Shown: positions 8,147 to 17,040 of the stretch, piece by piece
Position numbering within the stretch: position 1 is the first letter of the stretch
Layout: each line of letters opens with the position of its first letter
DNA from: Arthrobacter ruber
GTDB taxonomy: Bacteria > Actinomycetota > Actinomycetes > Actinomycetales > Micrococcaceae
Direction: 5' to 3'
Assembly (NCBI RefSeq): GCF_002954225.1
Contig: NZ_PPTH01000017.1
Span: 191,311 to 255,310 of the forward strand
DNA length: 64,000 nucleotides
Translations under genes and position numbers: made by a program
Notes under the pieces: generated by a model
What the model saw: only the letters and a program-made list of their open reading frames with translations
What the model was told of the DNA's origin: nothing
Database searches by the model: none

Positions 8147-9262
8147 CTAGGACCCGGCGACGACGGCGGCCGTCGCCTCGGCGATCGCCGCCTCCTCGTC
8201 GGTCGGTATCACGAGGACGGGGAAGGCGGACGCCTCGGTGCTGATGACGCGGGCCTCCTTGCTGCGCTGCGCGTTCTTCTCGTCGTCGAGCGCCAGGCCC
8301 AGGGCGCCGAGCCTGGTGACGACGGCGCTGCGGAAGGCCGCGGCGTTCTCGCCGATACCCGCGGTGAAGACGAGGGCCTGCGCCCCGCCGACGGCCACGT
8401 GGTAGCCGCCCACGTACTTCGCCAGCCGGTAGGAGGCCACGTCGAGGGCGAGTGCGGCCCGGTGGTCACCGCCGTCCGCGGCCTCCTCGACGGAACGCAT
8501 GTCGTTCGTGCCGGTAAGGCCCTTCAGCCCGCTGTTGCGGTTCAGCAGCGTGTCGAGGTCCTCCTCCGTGTACCCCTCGCGCAGCAGGAACAGCAGGATG
8601 CTCGGATCGATGTCGCCCGACCGCGTCCCCATGACCAGGCCCTCGAGGGGCGTGAAGCCCATGGACGTGTCGACGCTCTCGCCGTCGCGCACGGCCGTGA
8701 CCGAGGCGCCGTTGCCGAGGTGCGCGATCACTCCCGTGAACGTGTCCGCGCCGAGGAGTTCCGCGGCGCCACGGGCCACGTAGGCGTGCGAGGTGCCGTG
8801 GAAGCCGTAGCGGCGGATCCCGAACTTCCGGTAGAGCTCGTCGGGGACGGCGTACCGCCAGGCGTGCTCGGGCAGGGTGCGGTGGAAGGCGGTGTCGAAG
8901 ACGGCCACCTGCGGCAGGTCCGGCCACTTGTGCGTGATGGCGCGGATGCCCGTCACGGCGGCGGGATTGTGGAGGGGGGCGAGCGGGTTCAGGCGCTCGA
9001 TGGCCCGCGTGATCTCGTTGTCGATCAGCACGGGCTCGCTGAACCGCTCGCCGCCGTGCACCACGCGGTGCCCGACGGCGTCGATCCCGCGGTCGCCGAG
9101 CGCCGCGGCCACCTCGCCGTCCACGCGGTCGAGGGCGGCCGCGTGGTCGGGCACCTCGGCCTCGCCGATGCGCTCCACGAGCCCCTCGGCCAGGACGTCG
9201 TCGCCCTCGCGGACCTGGTACTTGAGCGAGGATGAGCCGGAATTGATGACGAGGATGATCAT
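8147..9262 (-). CDS. ackA: Acetate kinase
   Basis: Interconverts acetyl phosphate plus ADP with acetate plus ATP. The 371-residue protein shows the ASKHA signatures: NSGSSSLKY at the N-terminus, GHRVVHGG, FDTAFH, RYGFHGTSHAYV, AHLGNGAS, MGTRSGDIDPS and VFTAGIGENAA. The adjacent pta gene ends 31 bases upstream, so the two form the classic Pta-AckA pathway for acetate overflow or assimilation. The length is slightly shorter than the roughly 400 residues of many AckA proteins, but all motifs are present. Confidence 0.96.
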   Translation of the reverse strand: MIILVINSGSSSLKYQVREGDDVLAEGLVERIGEAEVPDHAAALDRVDGEVAAALGDRGIDAVGHRVVHGGERFSEPVLIDNEITRAIERLNPLAPLHNPAAVTGIRAITHKWPDLPQVAVFDTAFHRTLPEHAWRYAVPDELYRKFGIRRYGFHGTSHAYVARGAAELLGADTFTGVIAHLGNGASVTAVRDGESVDTSMGFTPLEGLVMGTRSGDIDPSILLFLLREGYTEEDLDTLLNRNSGLKGLTGTNDMRSVEEAADGGDHRAALALDVASYRLAKYVGGYHVAVGGAQALVFTAGIGENAAAFRSAVVTRLGALGLALDDEKNAQRSKEARVISTEASAFPVLVIPTDEEAAIAEATAAVVAGS

Positions 9263-9293
9263 GGGGTCCTGTCGTGTAGGGCGGGAGGTCAGG

Positions 9294-11372
9294 TCAGGAG
9301 GCGGGCTGCTGGGCCTGGACCGCGGTGATGGCCACCGTGTTGACGATGTCCTCCACGGTGCAGCCGCGCGAGAGGTCGTTCACGGGCTTGCGCAGCCCCT
9401 GGAGGACGGGGCCGACGGCGACGGCCCCGGCGGACTGCTGGACCGCCTTGTAGGTGTTGTTGCCGGTATTGAGGTCCGGGAAGATGAACACCGTCGCCTG
9501 ACCGGCCACCGTGGAGCCGGGGAGCTTGGAGGCGGCGACCGAGGCGTCGACGGCGGCGTCGTACTGGATGGGCCCCTCGACCGCGAGGTCCGGTCGCTGC
9601 CTGCGCACGAGTTCCGTGGCCCGGCGCACCTCGTCCACAGCGCCACCGGAGCCCGACTCGCCCGTGGAGTAGGAGAGCATCGCGATGCGTGGTTCCACCC
9701 CGAACTGCGCGGCCGTCTCCGCCGAGGCCACTGCGATGTCCGCGAGCTGCTCGTCGTCGGGGTCCGGGTTCACCGCGCAGTCCCCGTACACCAGCACGCG
9801 GTCCTGCAGGAGCATGAGGAACACCGAGGAGACGATCTTCGCGCCGTCCTTCGTCTTCACGAACTCGAGCGCCGGCCGAATGGTGTTCGCGGTGGTGTGC
9901 GCCGCGCCCGAGACCATGCCGTCCACCCTCCCGAGCTGCACCATCATCGTCCCGAAGTATGCCCCTTCGAGCATGCGCTCGCGGGCCTGATCGAGCGAGA
10001 CGTTCTTGTGCGCGCGGAGCCGGGCGTACTCGGCCGCGAACTCGTCGCGCAGCTCGGAGGTGGCCGGGTCGATCAGCGTGATGCCCGTGAGGTCGATGCC
10101 CTGCCCCGACGCGAGCTCACGCACCCGGGCCTCGGGCCCGAGGACCGTCAGGTCGCAGACGTCGCGGCGGTGCAGGATCTCGGCGGCCTTCAGCACCCGG
10201 ACGTCCTCGCCCTCCGGGAGCACGATGTGCCGGCGCTCGGCCCGTGCCCGCTGGATCAGCTCGTGCAGGAAGCGCAGCGGGGTCATGCTGACCGGCCGCG
10301 GGAGTTCGAGGCGCTCCAGGAGCTCGTTCTCGTCCACCCGCCGCGACCAGGCGCCGAGGGCGGAGGCCGCCTTGCGGCGCAGCCCGCTCGCGATCTCACC
10401 CCGCACCTCGCTGACGCGCCGGGCGGCGGTGTAGGTGTCGTCGTCGAGCGCGAAGACGGGGAACGGCGCCTGTGCCAGGAGGGCGAGGATGCTCGGTTCG
10501 GGGGCGAGCCCGCCGGTGAGGAACATGGCCGATGGCACCGGGAACTCGGGGGAGAACGACGACGCGAGGGTGGCCACGTGCACGTCGGCGCGGTCGCCGG
10601 GCACGATCACGAGGGCGCCGTCCTTGAGCAGGTGCAGGAAGTTGCCCACGTTCATGGCGGCCACCCGGATGCTCGTGACGTCGCGCTCGAGGTTGGAGTT
10701 GCCGGCAATCTGCCGCGCGCCGAGCTCCGCGGACACCTCCGAGACGGTGGGCTGGGAGACCTCGGCGAGCTCGGGGATCACATACACGGGTCGGCCCGAC
10801 TTCCCGGGGCGCACGTGCTCGCTGATGGCTGTGACGGCGTCGTCGGCCGCCCGGTTGACCATCATGGCGAGGAGGGACACCTTGGCGGCGTCGAGCTCGC
10901 GGCGGGCGACGTCCACGGCGTCCGCCGCCTCGTCCACGGACATGCCCTTGGCACTGACGACGGCGAGCACCATGGCGCCGAGGTTGTTGGCGAGGCGCGC
11001 GTTGAGGTCGAACTCGACGGCGGCGTCGTTGCCCGAGAGGTCCGTGCCCTCCACGATCACGACGTCGCACTCCGCGGCGATCTCGCTGTAGATGGCGACG
11101 CAGCGGGCGTCGATCTCGGCGCGGTCGCCGGTGACGAGGAGCGCGCGGGCCTCGGCGCGGGTGAGGCCCCCACGGGCGCGGCTCTCGGGGAGGTTGAAGG
11201 AGCGCCGCATGAGGCCCACCATCGGATCGGCGGCGGGGTCGCTGCCCTCGACGATGGGCCGGAAGAAGCCCACGCGGTCGGCGTGCCGGTGCAGCATGTC
11301 GGCCAGCCCCAGGGAGATCAGGGCCTTGCCGGAGCCGTTGGTCATGGCGCTCACATAGATTCCGCGGGTCAT
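9294..11372 (-). CDS. pta: Phosphate acetyltransferase (long form)
   Basis: Converts acetyl-CoA and phosphate to acetyl phosphate and CoA. At 692 residues it is the long form: an N-terminal BioD-like P-loop domain (YVSAMTNGSGKALISLGLADML), a central DRTGG domain, and the C-terminal PTA catalytic domain (LPEGEDVRVLKAAEIL, MLSYSTGESGSG and EGPIQYDAAVDASVA, then VFIFPDLNTGNNTYK). The start is ATG 11372, where BioD homology begins; the frame stays open far upstream but that part is G/C-rich antisense sequence. No clear ribosome site precedes this ATG, so the transcript may be leaderless. It is followed by ackA on the same strand. Confidence 0.95.
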   Translation of the reverse strand: MTRGIYVSAMTNGSGKALISLGLADMLHRHADRVGFFRPIVEGSDPAADPMVGLMRRSFNLPESRARGGLTRAEARALLVTGDRAEIDARCVAIYSEIAAECDVVIVEGTDLSGNDAAVEFDLNARLANNLGAMVLAVVSAKGMSVDEAADAVDVARRELDAAKVSLLAMMVNRAADDAVTAISEHVRPGKSGRPVYVIPELAEVSQPTVSEVSAELGARQIAGNSNLERDVTSIRVAAMNVGNFLHLLKDGALVIVPGDRADVHVATLASSFSPEFPVPSAMFLTGGLAPEPSILALLAQAPFPVFALDDDTYTAARRVSEVRGEIASGLRRKAASALGAWSRRVDENELLERLELPRPVSMTPLRFLHELIQRARAERRHIVLPEGEDVRVLKAAEILHRRDVCDLTVLGPEARVRELASGQGIDLTGITLIDPATSELRDEFAAEYARLRAHKNVSLDQARERMLEGAYFGTMMVQLGRVDGMVSGAAHTTANTIRPALEFVKTKDGAKIVSSVFLMLLQDRVLVYGDCAVNPDPDDEQLADIAVASAETAAQFGVEPRIAMLSYSTGESGSGGAVDEVRRATELVRRQRPDLAVEGPIQYDAAVDASVAASKLPGSTVAGQATVFIFPDLNTGNNTYKAVQQSAGAVAVGPVLQGLRKPVNDLSRGCTVEDIVNTVAITAVQAQQPAS

Positions 11373-11534
11373 GCGCCCAGTCTTGCAGGGTCCCGGAGCA
11401 CCCGCCATAACGGGTGTCACGCCACCGTCCTGCTGTCCGGCGGTGGGGGGAGGGCACGGATGGCCGCCCGCGCATGCTGTCCGCGGTCGTTCCTGCCCGT
11501 GCGACGCGGGCGTCCGACACTCCTCGTCCGGGGT

Positions 11535-11581
11535 CTTGACGGACACCGGCACCGGGCGTAACGTACAACCACATGGTTGTA
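11535..11581 (+). promoter_or_regulatory. Promoter and ArsR-type operator covering a start codon
   Basis: TTGACG (11535-11540) and TAACGT (11559-11564) are separated by 18 bases. A perfect inverted repeat TACAACC (11564-11570) / GGTTGTA (11575-11581) with a 4-base spacer begins in the -10 hexamer and contains the ATG of the regulator at 11573. Transcription would start at about 11571-11573, giving a leaderless mRNA. The most economical reading is autorepression by the ArsR protein. Confidence 0.7.
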
Positions 11582-11917
11582 GATCAGCTGCAGGAGGACG
11601 AGGTGGACCGCCTTTTCCAGGCGCTCGCCGACGCGACACGGAGGGACATCGTGGCGCGGGTCCTCGTCGCCGAGTACTCGGTATCCGGCCTCGCCGAGCA
11701 GTACGACATGAGCTTCGCCGCCGTGCAGAAGCATGTCGCCGTGCTCGAGCGGGCCTCGCTCGTCACGAAGGAGAAGCGCGGACGGGAGCAGATCGTGCGG
11801 GGAGAGGTGGAGGGCGTGCAGAGGGCGCGCCGCCTGCTCGACGATTACGAGAGGATCTGGCGGCAACGGGTCGCCCGGATCGAGGACATCCTCGCCGAAG
11901 ACGAGGATCGCAACTAG
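11573..11917 (+). CDS. ArsR family winged-helix regulator
   Basis: A 114-residue repressor with the family layout: LFQALADATRRDIVARVL (helix 1-2), then SVSGLAEQYDMSFAAVQKHV as the helix-turn-helix, and LVTKEKRGREQIVRGEVEG as the wing. No metal-binding cysteines are present, as is usual for the ArsR subgroup paired with SRPBCC/AHSA1 proteins. The start codon lies inside its own candidate operator. The SRPBCC gene follows after 12 bases, so they form a two-gene unit. The inducer is unknown. Confidence 0.9.
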   Translation: MVVDQLQEDEVDRLFQALADATRRDIVARVLVAEYSVSGLAEQYDMSFAAVQKHVAVLERASLVTKEKRGREQIVRGEVEGVQRARRLLDDYERIWRQRVARIEDILAEDEDRN

Positions 11918-11929
11918 GAAGGCAGCATC

Positions 11930-12430
11930 ATGGCGGTCATCAGTGCGCAGAAGGATACTCAGGAGCTGAATTTCCGGCTCGTCGCCGAGTTCGACGCCGA
12001 TGTGAAGCGCGTCTGGCGGATCTGGGAGGACCCGCGGCAGCTCGAGCGGTGGTGGGGCCCGCCCACGTGGCCCGCGACGTTCGACACCTACGACTTCGTG
12101 CCCGGTGGACGTGCGGAGTACTACATGACGGGGCCCGACGGCGAGAAGGCGCACGGCTGGTGGCGCATCACCGCCATCGACGCGCCCACGCGCCTCACGT
12201 TCGACGACGGCTTCGCGAACGAGGACCGCGAACCCATGGACGAGCTCGGCGAGACGCACGCCGTCGTCACGCTCGAGGACCTCGGCGGCCGGACCCGCAT
12301 GACGCTGGTCACCGGGTTCGAGTCGCTCGAACAGCTCAACCAGATGGTGGAGATGGGTATGGAGGAGGGGCTGAAGGGCGCCCTCGGGCAGGTGGACGCC
12401 ATCCTCGCGGAGCAGGACGCCGCCGTCTGA
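11930..12430 (+). CDS. SRPBCC/AHSA1 domain protein
   Basis: A 166-residue START-like protein. FRLVAEFDADVKRVWRIWEDP at the N-terminus, LERWWGPPTWPATF, GGRAEYYMTGPDGEKAHGWWRI and the C-terminal helix EQLNQMVEMGMEEGLKGAL are typical of the AHSA1-like family, which binds hydrophobic ligands in a deep cavity. A ribosome site AGGAAGG lies in the 12-base gap after the ArsR gene. Such ArsR/SRPBCC pairs are common in actinobacteria and mostly uncharacterised; ligand unknown. Confidence 0.85.
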   Translation: MAVISAQKDTQELNFRLVAEFDADVKRVWRIWEDPRQLERWWGPPTWPATFDTYDFVPGGRAEYYMTGPDGEKAHGWWRITAIDAPTRLTFDDGFANEDREPMDELGETHAVVTLEDLGGRTRMTLVTGFESLEQLNQMVEMGMEEGLKGALGQVDAILAEQDAAV

Positions 12431-12451
12431 CCGGGCCTGCGCCCGTCATCG

Positions 12452-12507
12452 GGTCGAGAGGACAGGGATTGCTGTCGCAAGAAGTCCGACCGGACGTTCC
12501 TGTCCTC
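12452..12507. repeat. Dispersed inverted-repeat element, copy 1
   Basis: The 15-base sequence GGTCGAGAGGACAGG (12452-12466) is identical to 23669-23683. Here GAGGACAGG (12458-12466) pairs with CCTGTCCTC (12499-12507), with a smaller GTCC/GGAC stem inside. It lies just downstream of the SRPBCC gene. It could be a terminator or a short REP-like element. Confidence 0.6.
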
Positions 12508-12521
12508 CCGGCCGAGGAATG

Positions 12522-12561
12522 CGAAGGCGCCGCCGCCCCGAAAGGGACGACGGCGCCTTCG
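12522..12561. terminator. Bidirectional terminator hairpin
   Basis: CGAAGGCGCCG (12522-12532) and CGGCGCCTTCG (12551-12561) form an 11-bp stem between the convergent SRPBCC and desaturase genes. Confidence 0.65.
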
Positions 12562-12574
12562 TGCGTGCTGAGCC

Positions 12575-13720
12575 TTACGCGGTGGCTGCCTTCGGCTTGC
12601 GGTTGGGCAGCGCGAGCTTGAAGATCTTCGCCCAGGTGGACCCGACCTGCTTGGGCAGGGGGCCCGTGGTGTAGGGCAGCCCGTAGCGGGTGCAGATCTC
12701 GCGGACCTTGACCGCCACCTCGGCGTACCGGTTGGACGGCAGGTCGGGGAAGCAGTGGTGCTCGATCTGGTGGGACAGGTTGCCCGTCATGAAGTGCATG
12801 AGCTTCGAGCCCGAGATGTTCGCAGAGCCGATCATCTGGCGGACGTACCAGTCCCCGCGGGTCTCGCCGTCCACCTCCTCCTCCGTGAACGTGTCCGTGC
12901 CGTCGGGGAAGTGGCCGCAGAAGATGACGGCGTGGGCCCAGAAGTTGCGGATGGCGTTGGCGGCGAGCGTGCCGTAGAGGGCCTGCTTGCCGGAACCGGT
13001 CAGCATGGCGACGGCGGGGGTTGCGGCGTAGTCCTTCGAGAACTGCTTGACCACCTTGACACCCACGGCCTTGAGGTCGCGGCTCATGTCCGCCTTGGAC
13101 TTCAGACCCTCCTTGAACTCGGGGATCTCGAGGTCGTACAGCGCGATGCCCCACTCGAAGACCGGCGCCAGGATCGCGTTGTACAGCGGGTTGCCGAGGT
13201 TGAACGGCTTCCACGGCTGGTCGGGGTCCATGCGGAGCAGGTTGTATCCGATGTCCCGGTCCTTGCCGATGACGTTGGTCCAGCGGTGGTGCAGGTCGTT
13301 GTGGGTGTGCTGCCAGGAACGCGCCGGGGTGACGAAGTCCCACTCCCAGGTGGTGGAGTGGATGTCCGGGTCGCGCATCCAGTCCCACTGGCCGTGCAGC
13401 ACGTTGTGCCCGATCTCCATGTTCTCGAGGATCTTCGCGACGCTCAGCATGGCGGTGCCGGCGAACCAGGCGGGCTTGTACTTGCTGAACAGCAGGGTGC
13501 CGCGGCCGGCGAACTCGAGGGAGCGCTGCAGCTTGATGACACGGCGGATGTAGGCGGCGTCCGTGGCTCCTCGCTTGGCGAGGATCTCGTCGCGGACGGC
13601 GTCGAGCTCGCGGCCGAGTTCCTCGACCTGCTCGTCCGTGAGGTGCTTGGCGGCGTCGGGGCGGACCAGGGGGTGGCCCGACGCCGCAAGGGCGCCCGGG
13701 CGGGTGAGCGTGGTGGTCAT
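12575..13720 (-). CDS. Membrane fatty acid desaturase (DesA3-like)
   Basis: A di-iron acyl-CoA desaturase of 381 residues. The three histidine boxes are H105xxxH109 (GHNVLHG), H140xxxH144H145 (HNDLHH) and H317QIEHH322. The protein resembles mycobacterial DesA3, the stearoyl-CoA delta-9 desaturase that works with the reductase Rv3230c, and the gene 24 bases upstream encodes exactly such a reductase. It is predicted to sit in the cytoplasmic membrane and adjust membrane fluidity. Regiospecificity is inferred only. Confidence 0.92.
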   Translation of the reverse strand: MTTTLTRPGALAASGHPLVRPDAAKHLTDEQVEELGRELDAVRDEILAKRGATDAAYIRRVIKLQRSLEFAGRGTLLFSKYKPAWFAGTAMLSVAKILENMEIGHNVLHGQWDWMRDPDIHSTTWEWDFVTPARSWQHTHNDLHHRWTNVIGKDRDIGYNLLRMDPDQPWKPFNLGNPLYNAILAPVFEWGIALYDLEIPEFKEGLKSKADMSRDLKAVGVKVVKQFSKDYAATPAVAMLTGSGKQALYGTLAANAIRNFWAHAVIFCGHFPDGTDTFTEEEVDGETRGDWYVRQMIGSANISGSKLMHFMTGNLSHQIEHHCFPDLPSNRYAEVAVKVREICTRYGLPYTTGPLPKQVGSTWAKIFKLALPNRKPKAATA

Positions 13721-13744
13721 AGGGTGCTCCTTCTGTGGGGGGGT

Positions 13745-14857
13745 CTACAGGTCGAGGTTCACGGGCCCGGCGGCCGCCGAGACGCAGGTCTGGATGAGCT
13801 GTCCGGGGGTGTTGTGCAGTTCGCCGCTGCGAAGGTCCCGGACCTGGCCGGCACGGAGCGGGACGAGGCAGCTGTGGCAGATGCCCATGCGGCACCCGCT
13901 CGGCATGAGGACGCCGGCGTCCTCGCCGATGTCCAGCAGCGGGGTGTCGCCGTCGGCCTGCACCTCTCGGTCGGACTGCTCGAAGGTGACGAGGCCGCCG
14001 TCGTGCCCGGCTCCTGCCGTCAGGTCGGTGCTGAACCGCTCGATCGTGAGCGTGCCCGTGCGGGAGGCCTCAGCCCCGGCTCCGGCGGTGACGTCCGGCA
14101 CGGTGCGCGAGCGCTCGAGGGCGGCCTCGCGCTCCCACAGGTCCTCGGCGTCGTTGAGGAACCCTTCGGGCCCGCAGGCGTAGGCGGCCCGCGAGCGCCA
14201 GTCGGGGCAGAGTTCCGCGATGGCCTTGGCCTTGAACTCCAGTCGGCCGCGGGTGCTCGTGAACCAGTGGCGGACGGTGAGGTTGGGGAACTGGTCGGCG
14301 AGTTCGTCCAGCTCCTCGCGGAACACGCTCTTCTCCGGCGTGCTGTTGGAGTTGATGAGCACCACGTCGGCGTCCGGCCTGCGCGGGATGAGCGTGCGGA
14401 TCATGGACATGACCGGCGTGATGCCGCTGCCGGCGGTGAGCATGAGCAGGGAGCGCGGGTGCTCGGGGAGCACGAAGTCACCCTGGGGCGGGGCGAGGAA
14501 CAGGACGTCGCCGGGCTTCGTGTCGCGGACCAGCACGTGGGACACGGCTCCTGCGTCCTTGACGGTGATGGCGGGGTCGTGCCCTGCGGCGTTGCTCAGG
14601 GAGTAGGAGCGCCACTGCCGGACGCCGTCGAGCTCGACGCCGATCCGCGCCCACTGGCCGGCCTGATGCGCGTGCCAGCCGTTCCCGGGGCGGAAATAGA
14701 TGGTGGCGGAATCCTCGGTCTCGTGCACCACGCGCGTCACGACGCCGCGCAGCTGGCGCGAGGAGTAGACGGGATTGAAGAGCGCCATGAAGTCTTCCGC
14801 CGTCAGCGGGGTGGTCAGCGCCGCGGTCACGCGCGCCAACTTCGAGAACCGGATCAT
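13745..14857 (-). CDS. Ferredoxin reductase, electron donor to the desaturase
   Basis: A 370-residue three-domain flavoprotein: FAD-binding RSYSLS (about residue 83), NAD(P)-binding GSGITPVMSM (about 142), and a C-terminal plant-type 2Fe-2S domain with the Cys pattern CRMGICHSC followed by a distant Cys (IQTC) near the end. It matches the Rv3230c class that passes electrons from NADPH to DesA3. It is first in a two-gene operon with the desaturase. TATATC lies shortly before the ATG, so the mRNA leader is very short; no ribosome site is evident. Confidence 0.92.
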   Translation of the reverse strand: MIRFSKLARVTAALTTPLTAEDFMALFNPVYSSRQLRGVVTRVVHETEDSATIYFRPGNGWHAHQAGQWARIGVELDGVRQWRSYSLSNAAGHDPAITVKDAGAVSHVLVRDTKPGDVLFLAPPQGDFVLPEHPRSLLMLTAGSGITPVMSMIRTLIPRRPDADVVLINSNSTPEKSVFREELDELADQFPNLTVRHWFTSTRGRLEFKAKAIAELCPDWRSRAAYACGPEGFLNDAEDLWEREAALERSRTVPDVTAGAGAEASRTGTLTIERFSTDLTAGAGHDGGLVTFEQSDREVQADGDTPLLDIGEDAGVLMPSGCRMGICHSCLVPLRAGQVRDLRSGELHNTPGQLIQTCVSAAAGPVNLDL

Positions 14858-14955
14858 TGAACCAACGATATAGCCTCCCCGGATAAAACAGTGCGCTCGG
14901 GGCGTAGAGTTGACGGAGAAGAATTATCTTGACGAAATAGATTGGGGTTGGTTTC

Positions 14956-16158
14956 GTGAGTTCCGACGAGATGCTGGCGGCGCCGCCGCCGGAACCGCCG
15001 TGGCTCGCACTCCCCCCGGAGGTCAGCGACCGCCTGAGGCCCCTCACCGCGGACCTCGTCGAGGCCATCATCGAGGCGGTGCCGCAGCTGGTCCCTGCGT
15101 ACGCCCGGCCCATCGAGGGGAACTTCGGGCGCGGCCTGCGCCGGGGAGTGGCTGCCGCGCTCGAGCGGTTCCTCGAACTGCCGGGCACCAGCCTGCCCGC
15201 GCTGTCGGAGCAGAGCCGCCAGCTGGTCGCGGGTCTCGGCCGCGGCGAGGTCCGGCAGGGACGCAGCATGGATGCACTGCTCGGCGCCTACCGGATGGGC
15301 GCACGGGTCACGTTCCGGGAGATGTCGCGCCGCTCCATGGAGGAGGGCCTCGGCCCCGCCGTCGTCGTGGACCTCGGGGAGTCGATCATGGCCTACATCG
15401 ACGAACTCTCCGCCGTGAGCGCCGAGGCGTACGCGTTCGAGCAGTCCGAACGCGCCGGGGCCGTGGACCGGCGCCGCGCCGAATTGCTGGAGCTGCTGCT
15501 GCTCGGCCGGGCGGACGAGACGGCGCTGCGGCAGGCGGCGTCGCTCGCGGACTGGGCTGTGCCCGCGCGGGTGGCCGTGGTGACCCTGCCGCTGGATCGC
15601 GCACAGGGGCTCCGGCTGCAGCTCGGACCGGGAGCGATCGTCATCGAGCGCGAGACCGACGCCGTCGCCCTCGTGCCCGGGCGGGGGCCGCGGCAGCGGG
15701 CCGACCTCGACCGCGTGCTCACGGGCAGGGGCGCGGCCATCGGACCGGCAGGCGGGATCGAACACGTGGCCCAGTCGCTGCGCCTCGCGGTTCTGGCCGC
15801 CTCCATGCTGCCACCGCGCGAGGGCGCGGGAGACCCTCCGGTCTGGGCGGACGATCACATGACAGAGGTGGTCCTCGCGGCCGAACCCTCGGCCGTCGGG
15901 GAGCTGGCCCGTCGGAGGCTCGCGCCGCTGGCGGACCTGCCCGACAGCCAGCGCGAGAAGCTCGAGGAGACGCTGCTGGCCTGGCTGCGGCACTGGGGCC
16001 AGCGTGCCCCGATCGCCGAGGAGCTCGGCATCCACGCGCAGACGGTCGGCTACCGGGTCCTGCAGCTGCGCGAGCTGTTCGGCGAGGACCTGAAGGACCC
16101 GAAGGTGCGCTTCGAACTGGAGATCGCGCTGCGCAGCGACCGGAAGATCCCGGCCTGA
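14956..16158 (+). CDS. PucR family helix-turn-helix regulator
   Basis: A 400-residue regulator. The N-terminal 170 residues resemble the RsbRD/RsbT co-antagonist-like domain often fused to PucR proteins (VPQLVPAYARPIEGNFGRG, RQGRSMDALLGAYRMGARV). The C-terminal 60 residues form the PucR helix-turn-helix: LAWLRHWGQRAPIAEELGIH then QTVGYRVLQLRELFGEDL. It starts with GTG 14956, divergent from the desaturase/reductase operon with about 100 bases between. That gap contains TTGACG at 14912-14917. Control of the desaturase operon by this protein is likely from position, but not proven. Confidence 0.85.
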   Translation: MSSDEMLAAPPPEPPWLALPPEVSDRLRPLTADLVEAIIEAVPQLVPAYARPIEGNFGRGLRRGVAAALERFLELPGTSLPALSEQSRQLVAGLGRGEVRQGRSMDALLGAYRMGARVTFREMSRRSMEEGLGPAVVVDLGESIMAYIDELSAVSAEAYAFEQSERAGAVDRRRAELLELLLLGRADETALRQAASLADWAVPARVAVVTLPLDRAQGLRLQLGPGAIVIERETDAVALVPGRGPRQRADLDRVLTGRGAAIGPAGGIEHVAQSLRLAVLAASMLPPREGAGDPPVWADDHMTEVVLAAEPSAVGELARRRLAPLADLPDSQREKLEETLLAWLRHWGQRAPIAEELGIHAQTVGYRVLQLRELFGEDLKDPKVRFELEIALRSDRKIPA

Positions 16159-16168
16159 TCCCTCCGGC

Positions 16169-16987
16169 CTAGGCCCCCGTGTAGGTGGCCGCGGTCCAGA
16201 GATGGAACAGGGCGTACGCGCGGTAGGGGCGCCACGCCTCCGAACGGCGATCGGCGTCCCGGATGCTCGGGTTGCCCATCGCGCGCCGCGCCACGAGGTC
16301 GCCCGGTGTGAAGGCGTCGGGGTCGTGCAGCACGCGGACGGCTAGGTAGTCGGCGGACCACGGGCCGATCCCCGGGATGGCCAGCAGGTCCCTCCGCACC
16401 GCGGCGTGGTCGCCGGCGGGGTCGAGGGACAGGCCGTCGACGACGGCGCGCGCGACGTTCTGCACCGTCGCGGCTCGCGTGCGGGTCACGCCGACGGCGG
16501 CCCGCAGTTCCTCGTGCGGAGCGTCGGCAATGGCCTGCGGCGTGGGGAACAGTGTGAGTCCGGTGTCCGACGGCGTGCCGTAGGCCGCCGCGAGCCGTCC
16601 GCCGAAGGTGGCCCCCGCGGCCACGGACACCTGCTGTCCGAGGACCGTCATGATCGCGGCCTCGAAGGCGTCCGGGTACCCGACGGCGCGAAGTCCCGGG
16701 CGCCGGCGGACGAGGGGGCCGAGGAGCGGGTCGCCGTCGAATGCACGGGCGACGGCGGTCACGTCCGTGTCGAGGTCCAGCCAGGCGCGCGTGGTGCGCA
16801 CGAGGTGCGCGAACGCGGCGTCGTCGTCCGTGTCCGCCGTGAGTTCGACGTCGTCGGGCCCGATGGTGACCGTGATGCGGCGCGGACCGCCCGGCGTCGC
16901 CAGCATCCGCGTGTGCGAGCGGCCTGACGAGCCCGTGCCGGAGACCTCGCAGCCCGGGATGGCATGGTTCGCGAGGATCGCGGCCAT
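16169..16987 (-). CDS. AlkA-type DNA-3-methyladenine glycosylase
   Basis: Removes alkylated bases from DNA. This 272-residue protein has an AlkA-like N-terminal beta domain (GPRRITVTIGPDDVEL), then the HhH-GPD fold: AAIMTVLGQQVSVAAG, and the helix-hairpin-helix LLAIPGIGPWSADYLAVRVL, followed by DAFTPGD, whose Asp is the expected catalytic residue. No iron-sulphur cysteines follow, as usual for AlkA. ATG 16987 with GAGGCGG upstream is preferred; a GTG overlapping the SDR stop is possible. It lies downstream of the SDR gene on the same strand. Confidence 0.88.
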   Translation of the reverse strand: MAAILANHAIPGCEVSGTGSSGRSHTRMLATPGGPRRITVTIGPDDVELTADTDDDAAFAHLVRTTRAWLDLDTDVTAVARAFDGDPLLGPLVRRRPGLRAVGYPDAFEAAIMTVLGQQVSVAAGATFGGRLAAAYGTPSDTGLTLFPTPQAIADAPHEELRAAVGVTRTRAATVQNVARAVVDGLSLDPAGDHAAVRRDLLAIPGIGPWSADYLAVRVLHDPDAFTPGDLVARRAMGNPSIRDADRRSEAWRPYRAYALFHLWTAATYTGA

Positions 16988-17040
16988 CGGGCCCGCCTCG
17001 AGCGGGCCGTTCGGGGTGAGGGCTCGGGTCCGGGTGCGGG

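Noticed and set aside
8877-11561. Very long plus-strand open frame opposite pta and ackA
   Set aside because: An antisense shadow caused by high-GC codon bias; the protein is low-complexity, while the minus strand encodes two complete enzymes.
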